From Pseudomonas anguilliseptica (GTDB lineage Bacteria; Pseudomonadota; Gammaproteobacteria; Pseudomonadales; Pseudomonadaceae): a DNA stretch of 64,000 bases. This document shows positions 1-13,238 of this stretch, piece after piece; the first letter of the stretch is position 1; every line of letters starts with the position of its first letter. The stretch is from assembly GCF_900105355.1 (NCBI RefSeq), contig NZ_FNSC01000001.1:992001-1056000 (forward strand). The letters run 5' to 3'. The notes beneath the pieces were generated by a model. The model saw only the letters and a program-made list of their open reading frames with translations, was not told where the DNA came from and made no database searches. Position numbers and translations under genes: made by a program.

Positions 1-2334
<2,334 letters not shown>

Positions 2335-2341
2335 TCACGTG

Positions 2342-5300
2342 TTATTCGGTTTCCAGATCGATGTCGATACCCAGCGAACGGATCTCTTTGATCAGTACGT
2401 TGAAGGACTCGGGCATGCCCGGCTCCATACGGTGATCACCGTCCACGATGTTTTTGTACATCTTGGTACGGCCGCTCACGTCGTCCGACTTCACGGTCAG
2501 CATTTCCTGCAGGGTGTAGGCGGCGCCGTAGGCTTCCAGTGCCCAGACCTCCATCTCACCGAAGCGCTGACCACCGAACTGCGCCTTACCACCCAGCGGC
2601 TGCTGGGTAACCAGGCTGTAGGAACCCGTGGAACGCGCGTGCATCTTGTCGTCCACCAGGTGGTTCAATTTCAGCATGTACATGTAGCCAACGGTGGTCG
2701 GACGCTCGAACTGGTTACCCGTACGACCGTCGATCAGGCGCATCTGGCCGCTTTCTGGCAGGTCAGCCAGTTTCAGCATGGCCTTGATCTCGCTTTCCTT
2801 GGCACCGTCGAACACCGGAGTGGCCATCGGCACACCGCCTTTGAGGTTGTTCGCCAGCTTGAGGATTTCCTGATCGCTCAGCTCATCCAGGCTTTCCTGA
2901 CGACCGCCGATCTCGTTGTATATCTGCTGCATAAACTTGCGCAGTTCGGCGACCTTGCGCTGCTCTTCGAGCATGCGGTTGATCTTCTCGCCCAGACCTT
3001 TGGCCGCGAGGCCCAGGTGGGTTTCGAGGATCTGCCCGACGTTCATACGCGACGGTACGCCCAGCGGGTTTAGTACGATGTCCACCGGCGTGCCGTGGAT
3101 GTCGTGCGGCATGTCTTCGACCGGCATGATCACCGAGACCACACCCTTGTTACCGTGACGACCGGCCATCTTGTCGCCCGGCTGGATGCGACGACGGATT
3201 GCCAGGTAGACCTTGACGATCTTCAGCACGCCTGGAGCCAGGTCATCGCCCTGCTGCAGTTTGCGCTTCTTGTCTTCGAACTTGTCGTCGAGCAGCTGAC
3301 GGCGATCGGAGATATAGGCCTGAGCCTTCTCCAACTGCTCGTTCAGCGCATCGTCAGCCATGCGCAGCTTGAACCACTGGCCGCGCTCGAGGCCGTCGAG
3401 GAACTCATCGGTAACTTCCGCGCCCTTCTTCAGGCCAGCGCCGCCTTCGGCTTTCTTGCCTACCAGAGCAGAACGCAGACGCTCGAAGGTTGCGCCTTCA
3501 ACGATGCGGAACTCTTCGTTGAGGTCCTTGCGGATCTCGTCGAGCTGGCTCTTCTCGATCGACAGGGCACGCGCATCGCGCTCCACGCCATCACGAGTGA
3601 AGACCTGCACATCGATAACGGTACCTTTGGTGCCAGTCGGCACACGCAGGGAGGTGTCTTTAACGTCAGACGCCTTCTCACCGAAGATCGCACGCAGCAG
3701 CTTCTCTTCCGGAGTCAGCTGGGTTTCGCCTTTCGGCGTGACCTTGCCAACCAGAATGTCGCCAGGGCCGACTTCAGCACCGACATACACGATGCCTGCT
3801 TCGTCCAGCTTGTTCAGTGCCGATTCACCGACGTTCGGGATATCGGAAGTGATTTCTTCTGAGCCGAGCTTGGTGTCACGCGCCACACAGGTCAGTTCCT
3901 GAATGTGGATGGTGGTGAAGCGATCTTCTTGCACCACGCGCTCGGAGAGGCAGATGGAGTCTTCGAAGTTGAAACCGTTCCACGGCATGAACGCCACGCG
4001 CATGTTCTGACCCAATGCCAGCTCACCCATATCGGTGGACGGACCGTCGGCCAGGATGTCGCTGCGCTCAACCTTGTCACCTTTGCTGACCAGAGGACGC
4101 TGGTTGATGCAGGTGTTCTGGTTGGAGCGGGTGTATTTGGTCAGGTTGTAGATGTCGACACCGGCTTCGCCAGTTTCTACTTCGTCATCATTGACGCGAA
4201 CCACGATACGGCTGGCGTCGACGGAATCGATCACACCACCGCGGCGAGCCACGACGCAGACACCGGAGTCACGGGCGACGTTACGCTCCATACCGGTACC
4301 GACCAGCGGCTTGTCAGCGCGCAGGGTTGGTACAGCCTGACGCTGCATGTTCGAACCCATCAACGCGCGGTTGGCGTCGTCGTGCTCGAGGAACGGAATC
4401 AACGAAGCGGCAACCGAAACTACCTGCTTCGGCGATACGTCCATCAGGGTGACGTCTTCAGGCGCTTTAACGGTGAATTCGTTGAGGTGACGTACGGCTA
4501 CCAGCTCGTCGACCAGCTGACCTTTGTCGCTCATGGTCGCCGAAGCCTGGGCGATCACATGATCGGCCTCTTCGATGGCGGACAGGAACACGATCTCGTC
4601 GGTGACCAGGGTGTCCTTCACCACGCGGTACGGGCTTTCCAGGAAGCCGTACTGGTTGGTGCGAGCATAGGCCGCCAAGGAGTTGATCAGACCGATGTTC
4701 GGACCTTCAGGGGTCTCGATCGGGCACACACGGCCGTAGTGGGTCGGGTGTACGTCACGGACTTCGAAGCCTGCACGCTCACGGGTCAGACCGCCCAGGC
4801 CAAGAGCCGAAACACGGCGCTTGTGAGTGATCTCGGAGAGCGGGTTGTTCTGGTCCATAAACTGCGAAAGCTGGCTGGAACCGAAGAACTCCTTCACCGC
4901 CGCCGCTACCGGCTTGGCGTTGATCAGGTCCTGCGGCATCAGGCCTTCGCTTTCGGCCATCGACAGACGCTCTTTAACCGCACGCTCAACACGTACCAGA
5001 CCAACGCGGAACTGGTTCTCGGCCATTTCGCCGACGCAACGCACACGACGGTTACCCAGGTGGTCGATGTCGTCGACGATGCCTTTGCCGTTACGGATAT
5101 CAACGAGAGTCTTGAGCACCTCGACGATATCTTCCTTGCTCAGCACACCCGAACCTTCGATTTCGGCGCGACCGATACGACGGTTGAACTTCATGCGACC
5201 AACGGCCGACAGGTCGTAACGCTCGGCGCTGAAGAACAGGTTGTTGAACAGGGTCTCGGCAGCATCCTTGGTTGGCGGCTCGCCAGGACGCATCATGCGG

Positions 5301-6415
5301 TAGATCTCGACCAGCGCTTCCAACTGATTGGTGGTGCTGTCGATCTTCAGGGTATCGGAGATGAACGGACCGCAATCAATGTCGTTGGTGTACAGCGTTT
5401 CGATGCGCACAACCTGAGCCTTGACCACTTTGGCCAGGATCTCGACGTTCAGCTCGGTGTTGCACTCAGCGATAATTTCGCCGGTAGCCGGGTGCACGAT
5501 TGCCTTGGCCGAGGTGCGACCGATTAGGTAGTCGATAGGCACTTGCAGCTCTTTGATGCCGGCCTTGTCCAACTGATTGATATGGCGCGCGGTAATCCGG
5601 CGGCCTTGCTCAACGATGACCTTGCCCTTGTCATCGAGGATATCGAGGACGGCAATTTCACCACGCAGACGCTGCGGAACCAGTTCCAGATTCAGGGTTT
5701 CGCCCTTAACGTGGAAAACGTTGGTCGCGTAGAACGCTTCCAGCACTTCTTCAGTGCTGTAGCCCAGCGCGCGCAGCAGTACGGAAGCCGGCAGCTTGCG
5801 ACGACGGTCGATACGCACGAACACGGCGTCCTTCGGATCGAACTCGAAGTCCAACCAGGAACCGCGGTAAGGAATAATCCGCGCCGAGTACAGCAGCTTG
5901 CCCGAGCTATGTGTCTTGCCACGGTCGTGGTCGAAGAACACACCTGGGGAGCGGTGCAACTGGGAGACGATAACGCGCTCGGTACCGTTGATAACGAAGG
6001 TACCGTTCTCGGTCATGAGCGGAATTTCGCCCATGTACACTTCTTGCTCTTTGATGTCCTTGATCGCTTTGTTCGACGATTCTTTGTCGAAAATGATCAG
6101 ACGGACTTTTACCCGCAGCGGTACGGCATAGGTTACGCCGCGCAGCGTACATTCCTTGACATCAAAAGCCGGCTCGCCCAAGCGATAACCGACATATTCC
6201 AGAGCAGCATTGCCGGAATAGCTGATAATCGGGAAAACAGACTTGAAGGCCGCATGCAGGCCAATGTCGCGGAACTGGTCCTTGGTCGCCCCTGCCTGCA
6301 GGAATTCGCGATACGAATCCAGCTGGATGGCCAGGAGATAAGGCACATCCATGACATCCGGCAACTTGCTAAAGTCCTTGCGGATACGTTTTTTCTCAGT
6401 ATATGAGTAAGCCAT
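2342..6415 (-). CDS. rpoB: RNA polymerase beta subunit
   Basis: Second catalytic subunit of RNA polymerase and target of rifampicin. The 1357 codons equal the usual Pseudomonas length. The protein starts [15 protein letters not shown] and contains the rifampicin-pocket segment [20 protein letters not shown] at roughly residues 510-535, in wild-type form, plus the conserved [12 protein letters not shown] loop in the C-terminal half. It lies 219 bases downstream of rplL, after an attenuator hairpin, and 64 bases upstream of rpoC. No truncation or unusual residue is seen. Confidence 0.99.
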   Translation of the reverse strand: MAYSYTEKKRIRKDFSKLPDVMDVPYLLAIQLDSYREFLQAGATKDQFRDIGLHAAFKSVFPIISYSGNAALEYVGYRLGEPAFDVKECTLRGVTYAVPLRVKVRLIIFDKESSNKAIKDIKEQEVYMGEIPLMTENGTFVINGTERVIVSQLHRSPGVFFDHDRGKTHSSGKLLYSARIIPYRGSWLDFEFDPKDAVFVRIDRRRKLPASVLLRALGYSTEEVLEAFYATNVFHVKGETLNLELVPQRLRGEIAVLDILDDKGKVIVEQGRRITARHINQLDKAGIKELQVPIDYLIGRTSAKAIVHPATGEIIAECNTELNVEILAKVVKAQVVRIETLYTNDIDCGPFISDTLKIDSTTNQLEALVEIYRMMRPGEPPTKDAAETLFNNLFFSAERYDLSAVGRMKFNRRIGRAEIEGSGVLSKEDIVEVLKTLVDIRNGKGIVDDIDHLGNRRVRCVGEMAENQFRVGLVRVERAVKERLSMAESEGLMPQDLINAKPVAAAVKEFFGSSQLSQFMDQNNPLSEITHKRRVSALGLGGLTRERAGFEVRDVHPTHYGRVCPIETPEGPNIGLINSLAAYARTNQYGFLESPYRVVKDTLVTDEIVFLSAIEEADHVIAQASATMSDKGQLVDELVAVRHLNEFTVKAPEDVTLMDVSPKQVVSVAASLIPFLEHDDANRALMGSNMQRQAVPTLRADKPLVGTGMERNVARDSGVCVVARRGGVIDSVDASRIVVRVNDDEVETGEAGVDIYNLTKYTRSNQNTCINQRPLVSKGDKVERSDILADGPSTDMGELALGQNMRVAFMPWNGFNFEDSICLSERVVQEDRFTTIHIQELTCVARDTKLGSEEITSDIPNVGESALNKLDEAGIVYVGAEVGPGDILVGKVTPKGETQLTPEEKLLRAIFGEKASDVKDTSLRVPTGTKGTVIDVQVFTRDGVERDARALSIEKSQLDEIRKDLNEEFRIVEGATFERLRSALVGKKAEGGAGLKKGAEVTDEFLDGLERGQWFKLRMADDALNEQLEKAQAYISDRRQLLDDKFEDKKRKLQQGDDLAPGVLKIVKVYLAIRRRIQPGDKMAGRHGNKGVVSVIMPVEDMPHDIHGTPVDIVLNPLGVPSRMNVGQILETHLGLAAKGLGEKINRMLEEQRKVAELRKFMQQIYNEIGGRQESLDELSDQEILKLANNLKGGVPMATPVFDGAKESEIKAMLKLADLPESGQMRLIDGRTGNQFERPTTVGYMYMLKLNHLVDDKMHARSTGSYSLVTQQPLGGKAQFGGQRFGEMEVWALEAYGAAYTLQEMLTVKSDDVSGRTKMYKNIVDGDHRMEPGMPESFNVLIKEIRSLGIDIDLETE

Positions 6416-6558
6416 CAGCGTTCCCCAGCTTGGTCACCTGCTTATTTGGCCCCTCCGACGGGAGTTGCCAGAAACTCTTGCAAACCCTAGGTTTGCGCCG
6501 CCACATCGGGCGGGTATTTCGCGCCCCAGGCCAGCTGATGATTCGCCGACCTAGAACG

Positions 6559-6588
6559 GAAAAAGGCCGGTGGCAAAAGCCACCAGCC
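6559..6588 (-). terminator. rplL-rpoB attenuator hairpin
   Basis: On the minus strand a 10-bp stem (GGCTGGTGGC / GCCACCGGCC, one G-U pair) with a TTTT loop at 6565-6588 is followed directly by a T-rich tract. It sits in the 219-base rplL-rpoB gap. Partial termination or RNase III processing here is the known way rpoBC output is kept below L7/L12 output in enterobacteria; the same role is inferred. Confidence 0.8.
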
Positions 6589-6634
6589 ATCAGCCTTTCG
6601 CTCAACGCTTGGGCTGTAGACGCAAGGTCGTCGC

Positions 6635-7000
6635 TTACTTGAGCTCGACTTTGGCGCCAGCTTCTTCCAAAGCAGCTTTGGCTTTGTCAGCTGCGTCTTT
6701 CGCAACAGCTTCCAGAACCATGGCAGGAGCGCCGTCAACCACAGCCTTGGCTTCTTTCAGGCCCAGACCGGTCAGTTCACGAACTGCCTTGATCACGTTA
6801 ACTTTCTTCTCGCCAGCGTCGGTCAGCATGACGTTGAATTCAGTTTGCTCTTCAACAACAGCGGCGGCAGCAGCTGGGCCAGCAGCAGCAACAGCAGCGG
6901 TTACGCCGAAGGTTTCTTCCATTGCTTTGATCAGCTCAACAACTTCCAGAACGCTTTTCTGGCCAATTGCTTCGATGATTTGTTCGTTAGTCAGAGACAT
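6635..7000 (-). CDS. rplL: 50S ribosomal protein L7/L12
   Basis: Stalk protein of the large ribosomal subunit, present as dimers bound to L10 and recruiting translational GTPases. 121 codons, the normal length. Visible are the N-terminal dimerisation helix ([16 protein letters not shown]), an Ala/Gly/Pro-rich flexible hinge around residues 38-52, and the C-terminal factor-binding domain with [13 protein letters not shown]. It follows rplJ by 79 bases in the usual L10-L7/L12 pair. Confidence 0.98.
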   Translation of the reverse strand: MSLTNEQIIEAIGQKSVLEVVELIKAMEETFGVTAAVAAAGPAAAAAVVEEQTEFNVMLTDAGEKKVNVIKAVRELTGLGLKEAKAVVDGAPAMVLEAVAKDAADKAKAALEEAGAKVELK

Positions 7001-7079
7001 GACTTTAAATCCTGTATTGGGGTGACAGCCTACGCAGCCATCAAATTAAACATATGATTTTGAAAGAGTTTGCGATGCC

Positions 7080-7580
7080 TTAGGCAGCGGTAGCTTCTTT
7101 CTGGTCGCGAATGGCCGCCAGAGTACGAGCCAGCTTGCTGGTAGCGCCTTGGATCACGCTCATCAGCTTCGCAATGGCTTCGTCGCGAGTTGGCAGCGAA
7201 GCCAACACGTCGATCTCGTTTGCTGCGAGGAACTTGCCCTCGAACGCAGCTGCCTTGATCTCGAACTTGTCCTGACCCTTGGCGAACTCTTTGAAAATAC
7301 GAGCAGCAGCGCCCGGATGTTCCTTGGAGAATGCAATCAGGGTCGGGCCTTTGAACACGTCGTTGAGGACCGAGTAATCGGTGCCTTCAACAGCGCGCTT
7401 GAGCAGGGTATTACGTACAACACGTACGTATACGCCAGCTTCGCGGGCCTCTTTACGGAGTCCGGTCATAGCGCCTACAGTCACACCGCGGGCATCAGCC
7501 ACAACAGCGGACAGGGCGACTTTGGCAGCCTCGTTGACTTCAGCGACGATGGCCTTCTTGTCTTCGAGTTTAATTGCCAC
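7080..7580 (-). CDS. rplJ: 50S ribosomal protein L10
   Basis: Base of the ribosomal stalk; binds 23S rRNA and carries L7/L12 dimers on its C-terminal helix. 166 codons, begins [15 protein letters not shown]. The L10-L12 complex is the translational repressor of this transcription unit and acts on the leader immediately upstream (7581-7780). The gene is complete and shows nothing unusual. Confidence 0.98.
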   Translation of the reverse strand: MAIKLEDKKAIVAEVNEAAKVALSAVVADARGVTVGAMTGLRKEAREAGVYVRVVRNTLLKRAVEGTDYSVLNDVFKGPTLIAFSKEHPGAAARIFKEFAKGQDKFEIKAAAFEGKFLAANEIDVLASLPTRDEAIAKLMSVIQGATSKLARTLAAIRDQKEATAA

Positions 7581-7780
7581 GGGTTTAACTCCTGCTTGTT
7601 ACCGTTTCATCTGGCCGAAGCCGGATGTCGTTTTGGTGTCTGATTCGGTAAGGAACCGGGAGCACCATCTGCGTAGGCTGTTGGTTTAAGACTCGCGCCA
7701 CCTACGGTCTTGGACAGCCCCCGCAAAGCAGGGACCCCAAAGTGTCGAAGCAGCGCAATCGCTTACGCCGCCTCTATGTA
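7581..7780 (-). promoter_or_regulatory. L10 leader (rplJ 5' autoregulatory region)
   Basis: A 200-base noncoding gap between rplA and rplJ, read on the minus strand, with several short complementary segments and the motif GGTGCTCCCGGTTCC. Position and length match the L10(L12)4-binding leader of other gammaproteobacteria, where protein binding represses rplJL translation. The role is inferred from context; I did not fold the RNA. Confidence 0.65.
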
Positions 7781-8476
7781 TTACGCGTCGAGCGAGCTTT
7801 GATCGATGACCAGACCTGGGCCCATAGTGGTGCTCAGGGTTACGCGCTTGACGTAGATGCCTTTCGAAGTCGATGGCTTCAGACGCTTGAGGTCAGAAAT
7901 CAGCGCTTCAACGTTCTGCTTCAGCTTCTCGGCGTCAAAACCAACTTTGCCGACTGAACCGTGGATGATGCCGTTCTTGTCAGTACGGAAACGTACTTGA
8001 CCAGCTTTGGCGTTTTTCACAGCGGTAGCCACATCAGGGGTAACGGTACCGACTTTCGGGTTCGGCATCAGGCCACGCGGGCCGAGCACTTGACCCAACT
8101 GACCCACAACGCGCATTGCATCCGGGGAAGCAATTACTACGTCATAGTTCAGGTCGCCACCTTTCATTTCGGCAGCCAGATCGTCCATACCTACGCGATC
8201 AGCACCGGCAGCCAGAGCGGCTTCAGCAGCTGGGCCCTGGGTGAAAACTGCAACGCGAACGCTTTTGCCCGAGCCGTTCGGCAGAACGGTGGCGCCACGT
8301 ACAACTTGGTCAGATTTACGCGGATCAACACCGAGGTTGACAGCGATATCTACGGACTCAGAGAACTTGACTGCAGACAGTTCAGCCAGCAGAGCGGCAG
8401 CTTCAACAAAGCTGTAAGCCTTACCAGCTTCAACTTTCTCAGCGATTGCCTTTTGACGCTTGGTCAACTTAGCCAT
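7781..8476 (-). CDS. rplA: 50S ribosomal protein L1
   Basis: Large-subunit protein of the mobile L1 stalk, involved in E-site tRNA release; also the translational repressor of the L11 unit in the families studied. 231 codons, normal length. The conserved block [13 protein letters not shown] is present. Its ATG overlaps the rplK stop by one base (TAATG), which implies translational coupling. Complete. Confidence 0.98.
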   Translation of the reverse strand: MAKLTKRQKAIAEKVEAGKAYSFVEAAALLAELSAVKFSESVDIAVNLGVDPRKSDQVVRGATVLPNGSGKSVRVAVFTQGPAAEAALAAGADRVGMDDLAAEMKGGDLNYDVVIASPDAMRVVGQLGQVLGPRGLMPNPKVGTVTPDVATAVKNAKAGQVRFRTDKNGIIHGSVGKVGFDAEKLKQNVEALISDLKRLKPSTSKGIYVKRVTLSTTMGPGLVIDQSSLDA

Positions 8477-8907
8477 TACACACCCTCCACGTTGAGGCCC
8501 ATGCTACGAGCGGAGCCGGCGATAGTACGCACAGCTGCATCCATATCAGCGGCAGTCAGATCAGCCTGTTTGGTTTTGGCGATCTCTTCCAACTGAGCAC
8601 GAGTCACGGCGCCAACCTTAACGGTGTTCGGACGAGCCGAACCGCTGGTCAGGCCAGCAGCCTTCTTCAGCAGAACCGAAGCAGGGGGGCTTTTGGTTTC
8701 AAAGGTGAAGCTACGGTCGCTATAAACAGTGATGATCACTGGAGTCGGCAGACCAGGCTCCATGCCCTGAGTACGGGCGTTGAACGCCTTGCAGAATTCC
8801 ATGATGTTCACGCCATGCTGACCCAGAGCTGGGCCGACGGGTGGCGACGGGTTGGCTTGTGCAGCCTTTACTTGCAGCTTGATATAAGCCGTAATCTTCT
8901 TAGCCAT
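8476..8907 (-). CDS. rplK: 50S ribosomal protein L11
   Basis: Binds the GTPase-associated centre of 23S rRNA; needed for RelA activation and the target region of thiostrepton. 143 codons with the expected proline-rich N-terminal domain ([20 protein letters not shown]) and C-terminal rRNA-binding domain. It lies 116 bases downstream of nusG, beyond a strong terminator, so it probably has its own promoter inside that gap. Confidence 0.98.
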   Translation of the reverse strand: MAKKITAYIKLQVKAAQANPSPPVGPALGQHGVNIMEFCKAFNARTQGMEPGLPTPVIITVYSDRSFTFETKSPPASVLLKKAAGLTSGSARPNTVKVGAVTRAQLEEIAKTKQADLTAADMDAAVRTIAGSARSMGLNVEGV

Positions 8908-8977
8908 GAGCTACTCCAGTTTTGGGTTCTAGCGCCTTTCGGCTCCCCAGTTATTGCCTATTTATCCCAGTGACGAC

Positions 8978-9004
8978 AAAACCCCGCAGCCTATGGCTGC
9001 GGGG
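8978..9004 (-). terminator. Intrinsic terminator after nusG
   Basis: A perfect 10-bp stem (CCCCGCAGCC / GGCTGCGGGG) with a 3-base loop at 8982-9004, followed on the minus strand by TTTT. It separates the secE-nusG transcript from rplKAJL-rpoBC. Confidence 0.88.
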
Positions 9005-9023
9005 TAAGGGATGCGTATGTCAG

Positions 9024-9557
9024 TTATGCTTTTTCGACCTGACTGAACCCCAGCTCGACCGGTGTAGAGCGACCAAAAATAGTCACCGCCACCTGGATTC
9101 GGCTCTTCTCGTAATTAACTTCTTCAACAACACCACTGAAATCAGCGAACGGACCATCGGTCACGCGCACCATTTCGCCCGGCTCGAACAATGTTTTTGG
9201 CTTCGGCTTGTCACCGCTATCGGCAACACGACGCAGAATGGCATCAGCTTCTTTTTCAGTGATCGGCGCAGGCTTATCTGCAGTACCACCGATGAAGCCC
9301 ATGACGCGCGGGGTATTCTTGATCAAATGCCAAGTCGCCTCACTCATCTCCATCTGCACCAGCACATAGCCAGGGAAGAACTTACGCTCACTCTTGCGCT
9401 TCTGACCGTTCCGCATCTCCACTACTTCTTCAGTGGGGACCAGAATCTCGCCAAAAACGTCTTCCATACCAGCGAGCTTCACGCGCTCGACCAACGAGCG
9501 CATAACATGCTTCTCGTAACCCGAGTAAGCATGCACGACGTACCAACGCTTAGCCAC
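9024..9557 (-). CDS. nusG: Transcription termination/antitermination factor NusG
   Basis: Binds the RNA polymerase clamp helices, and Rho or ribosomal protein S10, to couple transcription with translation and termination. 177 codons: an N-terminal NGN domain starting [19 protein letters not shown] and a C-terminal KOW motif ([18 protein letters not shown], residues ~125-145). It follows secE by 9 bases, the standard arrangement. Confidence 0.98.
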   Translation of the reverse strand: MAKRWYVVHAYSGYEKHVMRSLVERVKLAGMEDVFGEILVPTEEVVEMRNGQKRKSERKFFPGYVLVQMEMSEATWHLIKNTPRVMGFIGGTADKPAPITEKEADAILRRVADSGDKPKPKTLFEPGEMVRVTDGPFADFSGVVEEVNYEKSRIQVAVTIFGRSTPVELGFSQVEKA

Positions 9558-9566
9558 GGGACACCC

Positions 9567-9935
9567 TTAGCCGACAATCAACGAAACAAGCCAACCAAGC
9601 AGGGAATCTAAACCCCACAACAACAGCGCCATAACCAAAACAACAGCCACAACAATCAGAGTTGTCTGCGTGGTTTCCTGGCGAGTTGGCCAAACGACCT
9701 TACGAATTTCAACGCGAGCTTCTTTTGCCAACACCCAAAAAGCCTGACCTTTTGAGGCTTGCAGTGCAATTACACCAACCAATGCGGCAATAACCAGCAA
9801 AGCCAGAACACGATACAGAATAGGCTCAGCAGAGAAATACTGATTACCGACTACGCCTGCGATTACCAGAGCAGCAACTACGAGCCATTTAAGCAGATCG
9901 AAGCGAGAGTCTTTGGCTTCAGCCTTAACATTCAT
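9567..9935 (-). CDS. secE: Preprotein translocase subunit SecE
   Basis: Small integral-membrane subunit of the SecYEG channel. 122 codons with three predicted membrane segments (about residues 16-30, 40-60 and 90-115), as in the three-helix enterobacterial form. The amphipathic EARVEIRKVVWPTRQET stretch that clamps SecY is conserved at residues ~70-86. Upstream is tRNA-Trp, downstream nusG. Confidence 0.97.
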   Translation of the reverse strand: MNVKAEAKDSRFDLLKWLVVAALVIAGVVGNQYFSAEPILYRVLALLVIAALVGVIALQASKGQAFWVLAKEARVEIRKVVWPTRQETTQTTLIVVAVVLVMALLLWGLDSLLGWLVSLIVG

Positions 9936-9978
9936 CTACTAGTATCCTGTAAAAAGACGCGCCAAATTCTAGGGAAAA

Positions 9979-10054
9979 TGGCAGGTCAGGAGGGAATCGA
10001 ACCCCCAACCTACGGTTTTGGAGACCGTCGCTCTGCCAATTGAGCTACTGACCT
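9979..10054 (-). tRNA. tRNA-Trp (anticodon CCA)
   Basis: 76 bases with encoded CCA. On the minus strand it starts AGGTCAGTAGCTCAATTGG; the anticodon loop reads CTCCAAA (anticodon CCA), followed by GGTTCGATTCC in the T arm. The acceptor AGGTCAG pairs with CTGACCT. Sits between tuf and secE. Confidence 0.97.
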
Positions 10055-10108
10055 AAAAACTGAATCAGGCCGACCATTATGCCGGCCCGATCAAAACAGA
10101 TCAATCGA

Positions 10109-11302
10109 TTACGCGATGATCTTGGCTACGACGCCAGCGCCGACGGTACGACCGCCTTCACGAATGGCGAAACGCAGACCTTCTTCCATTGCGACGGTCT
10201 TGATCAGAGTGACAGTCATCTGAATGTTGTCACCCGGCATCACCATCTCAACGCCTTCCGGCAGTTCGCAGTTACCAGTTACGTCAGTAGTACGGAAGTA
10301 GAACTGAGGACGGTAGCCCTTGAAGAACGGAGTGTGACGACCGCCTTCTTCTTTGCTCAACACATACACTTCTGCAGTGAAGGTGGTGTGCGGCTTAACC
10401 GAACCTGGCTTGACCAGAACCTGACCACGCTCTACGTCGTCACGCTTGGTGCCCCGCAGCAGAACGCCGCAGTTCTCGCCAGCACGACCTTCGTCGAGCA
10501 GCTTGCGGAACATTTCAACACCAGTACAGGTAGTCTTGGTGGTGTCACGCAGACCAACGATCTCGATTTCTTCCTGGATCTTGACGATACCGCGCTCGAT
10601 ACGGCCAGTTACCACGGTGCCACGACCGGAGATCGAGAACACGTCTTCGATTGGCATCAGGAACGGCTTGTCGATTGCACGAACCGGCTCTGGGATGTAG
10701 CTGTCCAGAGTTTCAACCAGCTTCTTAACAGCGCCGGTGCCCATTTCGTTGTCGTCTTGGCCGTTCAGAGCCATCAGAGCGGAACCGATGATGATCGGAG
10801 TGTCGTCGCCTGGGAAATCGTAAGTGCTGAGCAGGTCGCGCACTTCCATTTCAACCAGCTCCAGCAGCTCAGCATCGTCAACCATGTCGGCCTTGTTCAG
10901 GAACACGACGATGTACGGAACACCTACCTGACGGGACAGCAGGATGTGCTCACGAGTCTGAGGCATCGGGCCATCAGCGGCCGAGCAAACCAGGATAGCG
11001 CCGTCCATCTGAGCAGCACCGGTGATCATGTTTTTTACGTAGTCGGCGTGACCCGGGCAGTCAACGTGTGCGTAGTGACGCACGGACGAATCGTATTCAA
11101 CGTGAGCGGTATTGATGGTGATACCACGAGCTTTTTCTTCTGGGGCGCTGTCGATCTTGTCGAAGTCAACCTTGGCCGAACCGAATACTTCGGAGCAGAC
11201 GCGGGTCAGAGCAGCGGTCAGAGTGGTTTTACCGTGGTCAACGTGACCGATAGTGCCAACGTTGACGTGCGGCTTGTTACGCTCAAACTTTTCTTTAGCC
11301 AT
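10109..11302 (-). CDS. tuf: Elongation factor Tu
   Basis: GTPase that delivers aminoacyl-tRNA to the ribosome. The chosen ATG (11302) gives 397 aa starting [19 protein letters not shown], with GGGAGG a few bases upstream; an in-frame ATG 51 bases further up adds unconserved sequence. GTPase motifs: GHVDHGKT (residues 19-26), DCPGH (~81) and NKAD (~136), then the beta-barrel domains. It lies in the tRNA cluster, as tufB does in enterobacteria. A second tuf copy probably lies in the str operon outside the window. Confidence 0.98.
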   Translation of the reverse strand: MAKEKFERNKPHVNVGTIGHVDHGKTTLTAALTRVCSEVFGSAKVDFDKIDSAPEEKARGITINTAHVEYDSSVRHYAHVDCPGHADYVKNMITGAAQMDGAILVCSAADGPMPQTREHILLSRQVGVPYIVVFLNKADMVDDAELLELVEMEVRDLLSTYDFPGDDTPIIIGSALMALNGQDDNEMGTGAVKKLVETLDSYIPEPVRAIDKPFLMPIEDVFSISGRGTVVTGRIERGIVKIQEEIEIVGLRDTTKTTCTGVEMFRKLLDEGRAGENCGVLLRGTKRDDVERGQVLVKPGSVKPHTTFTAEVYVLSKEEGGRHTPFFKGYRPQFYFRTTDVTGNCELPEGVEMVMPGDNIQMTVTLIKTVAMEEGLRFAIREGGRTVGAGVVAKIIA

Positions 11303-11351
11303 TTTGACTGCCTCCCAGAGAAGAATTGACTCAGCATCACCGCCATAAAAC

Positions 11352-11379
11352 AAAGGCAGATACTTGCATATCTGCCTTT
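11352..11379 (-). terminator. Hairpin between tRNA-Thr and tuf
   Basis: Perfect 11-bp inverted repeat (AAAGGCAGATA / TATCTGCCTTT) with a 6-base loop, followed by GTTTTAT on the minus strand. It could be a weak attenuator or a processing stem between the tRNAs and tuf mRNA. Which of the two cannot be told from sequence. Confidence 0.5.
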
Positions 11380-11385
11380 ATTAGA

Positions 11386-11461
11386 TGGAGCTCACGAGCG
11401 GACTCGAACCGCTGACCTCACCCTTACCAAGGGTGTGCTCTACCAACTGAGCTACATGAGC
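11386..11461 (-). tRNA. tRNA-Thr (anticodon GGT)
   Basis: 76 bases with encoded CCA; minus strand starts GCTCATGTAGCTCAGTTGG. The anticodon stem CCCTT/AAGGG encloses anticodon GGT. Acceptor GCTCATG pairs with CGTGAGC (one wobble). Part of the Tyr-Gly-Thr-tuf transcript. Confidence 0.97.
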
Positions 11462-11487
11462 GAAACACACTGCAAGAACAACAATAC

Positions 11488-11561
<74 letters not shown>

Positions 11562-11585
11562 GGAGCCTGCAACTCTCGCTAAATC

Positions 11586-11670
11586 TGGTGGAGGGAGAAG
11601 GATTCGAACCTTCGAAGTCGATGACGTCAGATTTACAGTCTGATCCCTTTGGCCACTCGGGAATCCCTCC
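11586..11670 (-). tRNA. tRNA-Tyr (anticodon GTA)
   Basis: 85 bases with encoded CCA and a long variable arm typical of tRNA-Tyr; minus strand starts GGAGGGATTCCCGAGTGG. Anticodon loop CTGTAAA gives anticodon GTA. First gene of the tRNA-tuf transcript. Confidence 0.97.
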
Positions 11671-11682
11671 AAACGGGGCGGC

Positions 11683-11711
11683 ATTCTCATTCGATGCCGA
11701 CCTACTGTCAA
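11683..11711 (-). promoter_or_regulatory. Promoter of the tRNA-Tyr/Gly/Thr-tuf operon
   Basis: Minus strand: -35 TTGACA (11706-11711), 17-bp spacer, -10 GAGAAT (11683-11688), then the GC-rich discriminator GCCGCCCC just before tRNA-Tyr. A GC-rich discriminator is characteristic of stringently controlled stable-RNA promoters. Confidence 0.75.
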
Positions 11712-11811
11712 GCAATTTCTCATTAAAAAACCTGAGGTTAGCTACATTGACAGCAACTTCGCAGAACACTTGTAAGCGCCACCCTGCGAAGCGGGCGCCA
11801 TTCTATGCATT

Positions 11812-12483
11812 CTACTGAGGGCTTGCAACCCCCTCGCACGGCATTAATTGCTGCTCTAAGCCTTTGAAGTCAAAAGCCAAACGCTGCAGCAAAGAATCAT
11901 CCGCCAGACGTCGACTCTGCGGCGATATACGCACCCAGAAACTGCGGTGCGCGCGCGTTAGCTCACGCAAAGACGGCTCATACCCAGCATCACGCAAGCG
12001 CTGCATGACACTCTGCGCTGAATCACTACGCGGAAATATCCCCAAGGAAATCCCGTTGGCCAAATCTCCCTGGGTAATGATGTAGCTATCAATTTTTCTC
12101 GCCTGCAGCTCACGCAATTGGCGCAACGACGCTTGCCGAGAAGCTAAAGGCGGCAGGTATACCCAGTAATCGACGCCCGCCGCCGCATCCATACTCTGCA
12201 CCCGCGACTGAATATCCAGGCTCAACAAACGCTGCTCGACGGCAGACGCATCAGCCATTAACTCAAAACTACCAAGAAACAGACAAACCGCCTCAACAGG
12301 CTGAACCTCTGCCACCTCTCGCCGCGGCGGCGCGCTCGACTCACTGAGCAGGCGAATATCGCGCTTACTGTCTTGCGCCATATTTAGCGGCGCAATTTCA
12401 GTAACCCGCAAAGGGGCCTGCTGCTGATGCCACACGTAATAGAGCAAATTCAGCACAACCAACCACAAGAACATCCAGCGCAT
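11812..12483 (-). CDS. SPOR-domain membrane-anchored protein
   Basis: 223 aa from ATG 12483, chosen because GAGG lies 6 bases upstream and the protein then starts with a membrane anchor (MRWMFLWLVVLNLLYYVW). An ATG 24 bases earlier overlaps coaX and lacks a ribosome site. After the anchor come a linker and a periplasmic part whose last ~90 residues (YIITQGDLANGISLGIF onward) resemble a SPOR fold, which binds denuded septal glycan. Cysteine-poor with no catalytic motif. It is the last gene of birA-coaX-SPOR. The SPOR assignment is by pattern and confidence in it is moderate; a role at the division site is inferred. Confidence 0.7.
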   Translation of the reverse strand: MRWMFLWLVVLNLLYYVWHQQQAPLRVTEIAPLNMAQDSKRDIRLLSESSAPPRREVAEVQPVEAVCLFLGSFELMADASAVEQRLLSLDIQSRVQSMDAAAGVDYWVYLPPLASRQASLRQLRELQARKIDSYIITQGDLANGISLGIFPRSDSAQSVMQRLRDAGYEPSLRELTRAHRSFWVRISPQSRRLADDSLLQRLAFDFKGLEQQLMPCEGVASPQ

Positions 12484-12491
12484 GCATGACC

Positions 12492-13238
12492 TCAATCTAT
12501 GGGGCAAGCGATTGCCAAGCCGATAAACACCAGATCTGGCACAACTCGCGCGCCCGGAATAACACCCATCACCAGGGGAGCATCCCCGCCGGTGAGGAAA
12601 ACATCAAAGTCACTGCCCAGCAGCTCTGCCGCCATCGTTACCTGGCCACTTACAAAACCACGCAGCATTAACAAGCCCCCACGCTCAACAGCCTCAGCTG
12701 TCGCCCGCCCCGGCACCAAATCCTCTAGCGCCTTGGCCGCCTCATCGCTGTCATAGCGTGTTCTCCGGGTATGGGTTCGCAACTGCGTGCGCATCAACGG
12801 CACACCAGGACAGATAAACCCGCCCAAATGCGTACCATCTACCATTACAAAATCCGAAGTAACCGCGGAACCAAGGTCAATAACCAACACGGCCTTGCGC
12901 GATAGCTGGTAAGCCGCCACCACTGCCAGCCAGCGATCAAGTCCCAGACGCTCGTACTCCTCATAGCCGTTACGCACACCCAGCAAGGACACACCAGGAC
13001 GAGCAGCACGACACCGGACAGTAAAAGTCTGCTCAATCAGTGAAATCAGCTGCGCAGTCTCATCGTCGCTACGCACACTCACCAGACGACAGGTGCGTAA
13101 CTGCACAGCTTGCTCGCGGACAACATCCATAAGCAGTTGATCCGACTCAACAACGCCACCTGCGCTCGAGGTGGATTGGTTATCACTGAGCAAGCGCCAC
13201 TTGATAAAGGTATTACCGCAATCGAGCTCAAGAATCAT
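12492..13238 (-). CDS. coaX: Type III pantothenate kinase
   Basis: Phosphorylates pantothenate using ATP, the first step of coenzyme A synthesis; the type III enzyme is the usual one in pseudomonads and is not feedback-inhibited by CoA. About 248 aa. ASKHA-fold signatures are present: [12 protein letters not shown] at the N-terminus, [15 protein letters not shown] in the middle and [12 protein letters not shown] after it. Two adjacent ATGs (13241 and 13238) are possible; the second gives the conserved MILELDCGN start. The start overlaps the birA stop, so translation is probably coupled. Confidence 0.95.
   Translation of the reverse strand: MILELDCGNTFIKWRLLSDNQSTSSAGGVVESDQLLMDVVREQAVQLRTCRLVSVRSDDETAQLISLIEQTFTVRCRAARPGVSLLGVRNGYEEYERLGLDRWLAVVAAYQLSRKAVLVIDLGSAVTSDFVMVDGTHLGGFICPGVPLMRTQLRTHTRRTRYDSDEAAKALEDLVPGRATAEAVERGGLLMLRGFVSGQVTMAAELLGSDFDVFLTGGDAPLVMGVIPGARVVPDLVFIGLAIACPID

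Noticed and set aside
3905..5527. 540-aa open frame on the plus strand
   Set aside because: Antisense of rpoB.
10079..11329. 416-aa frame antisense to tuf
   Set aside because: Antisense of the highly conserved tuf gene; nothing supports translation.
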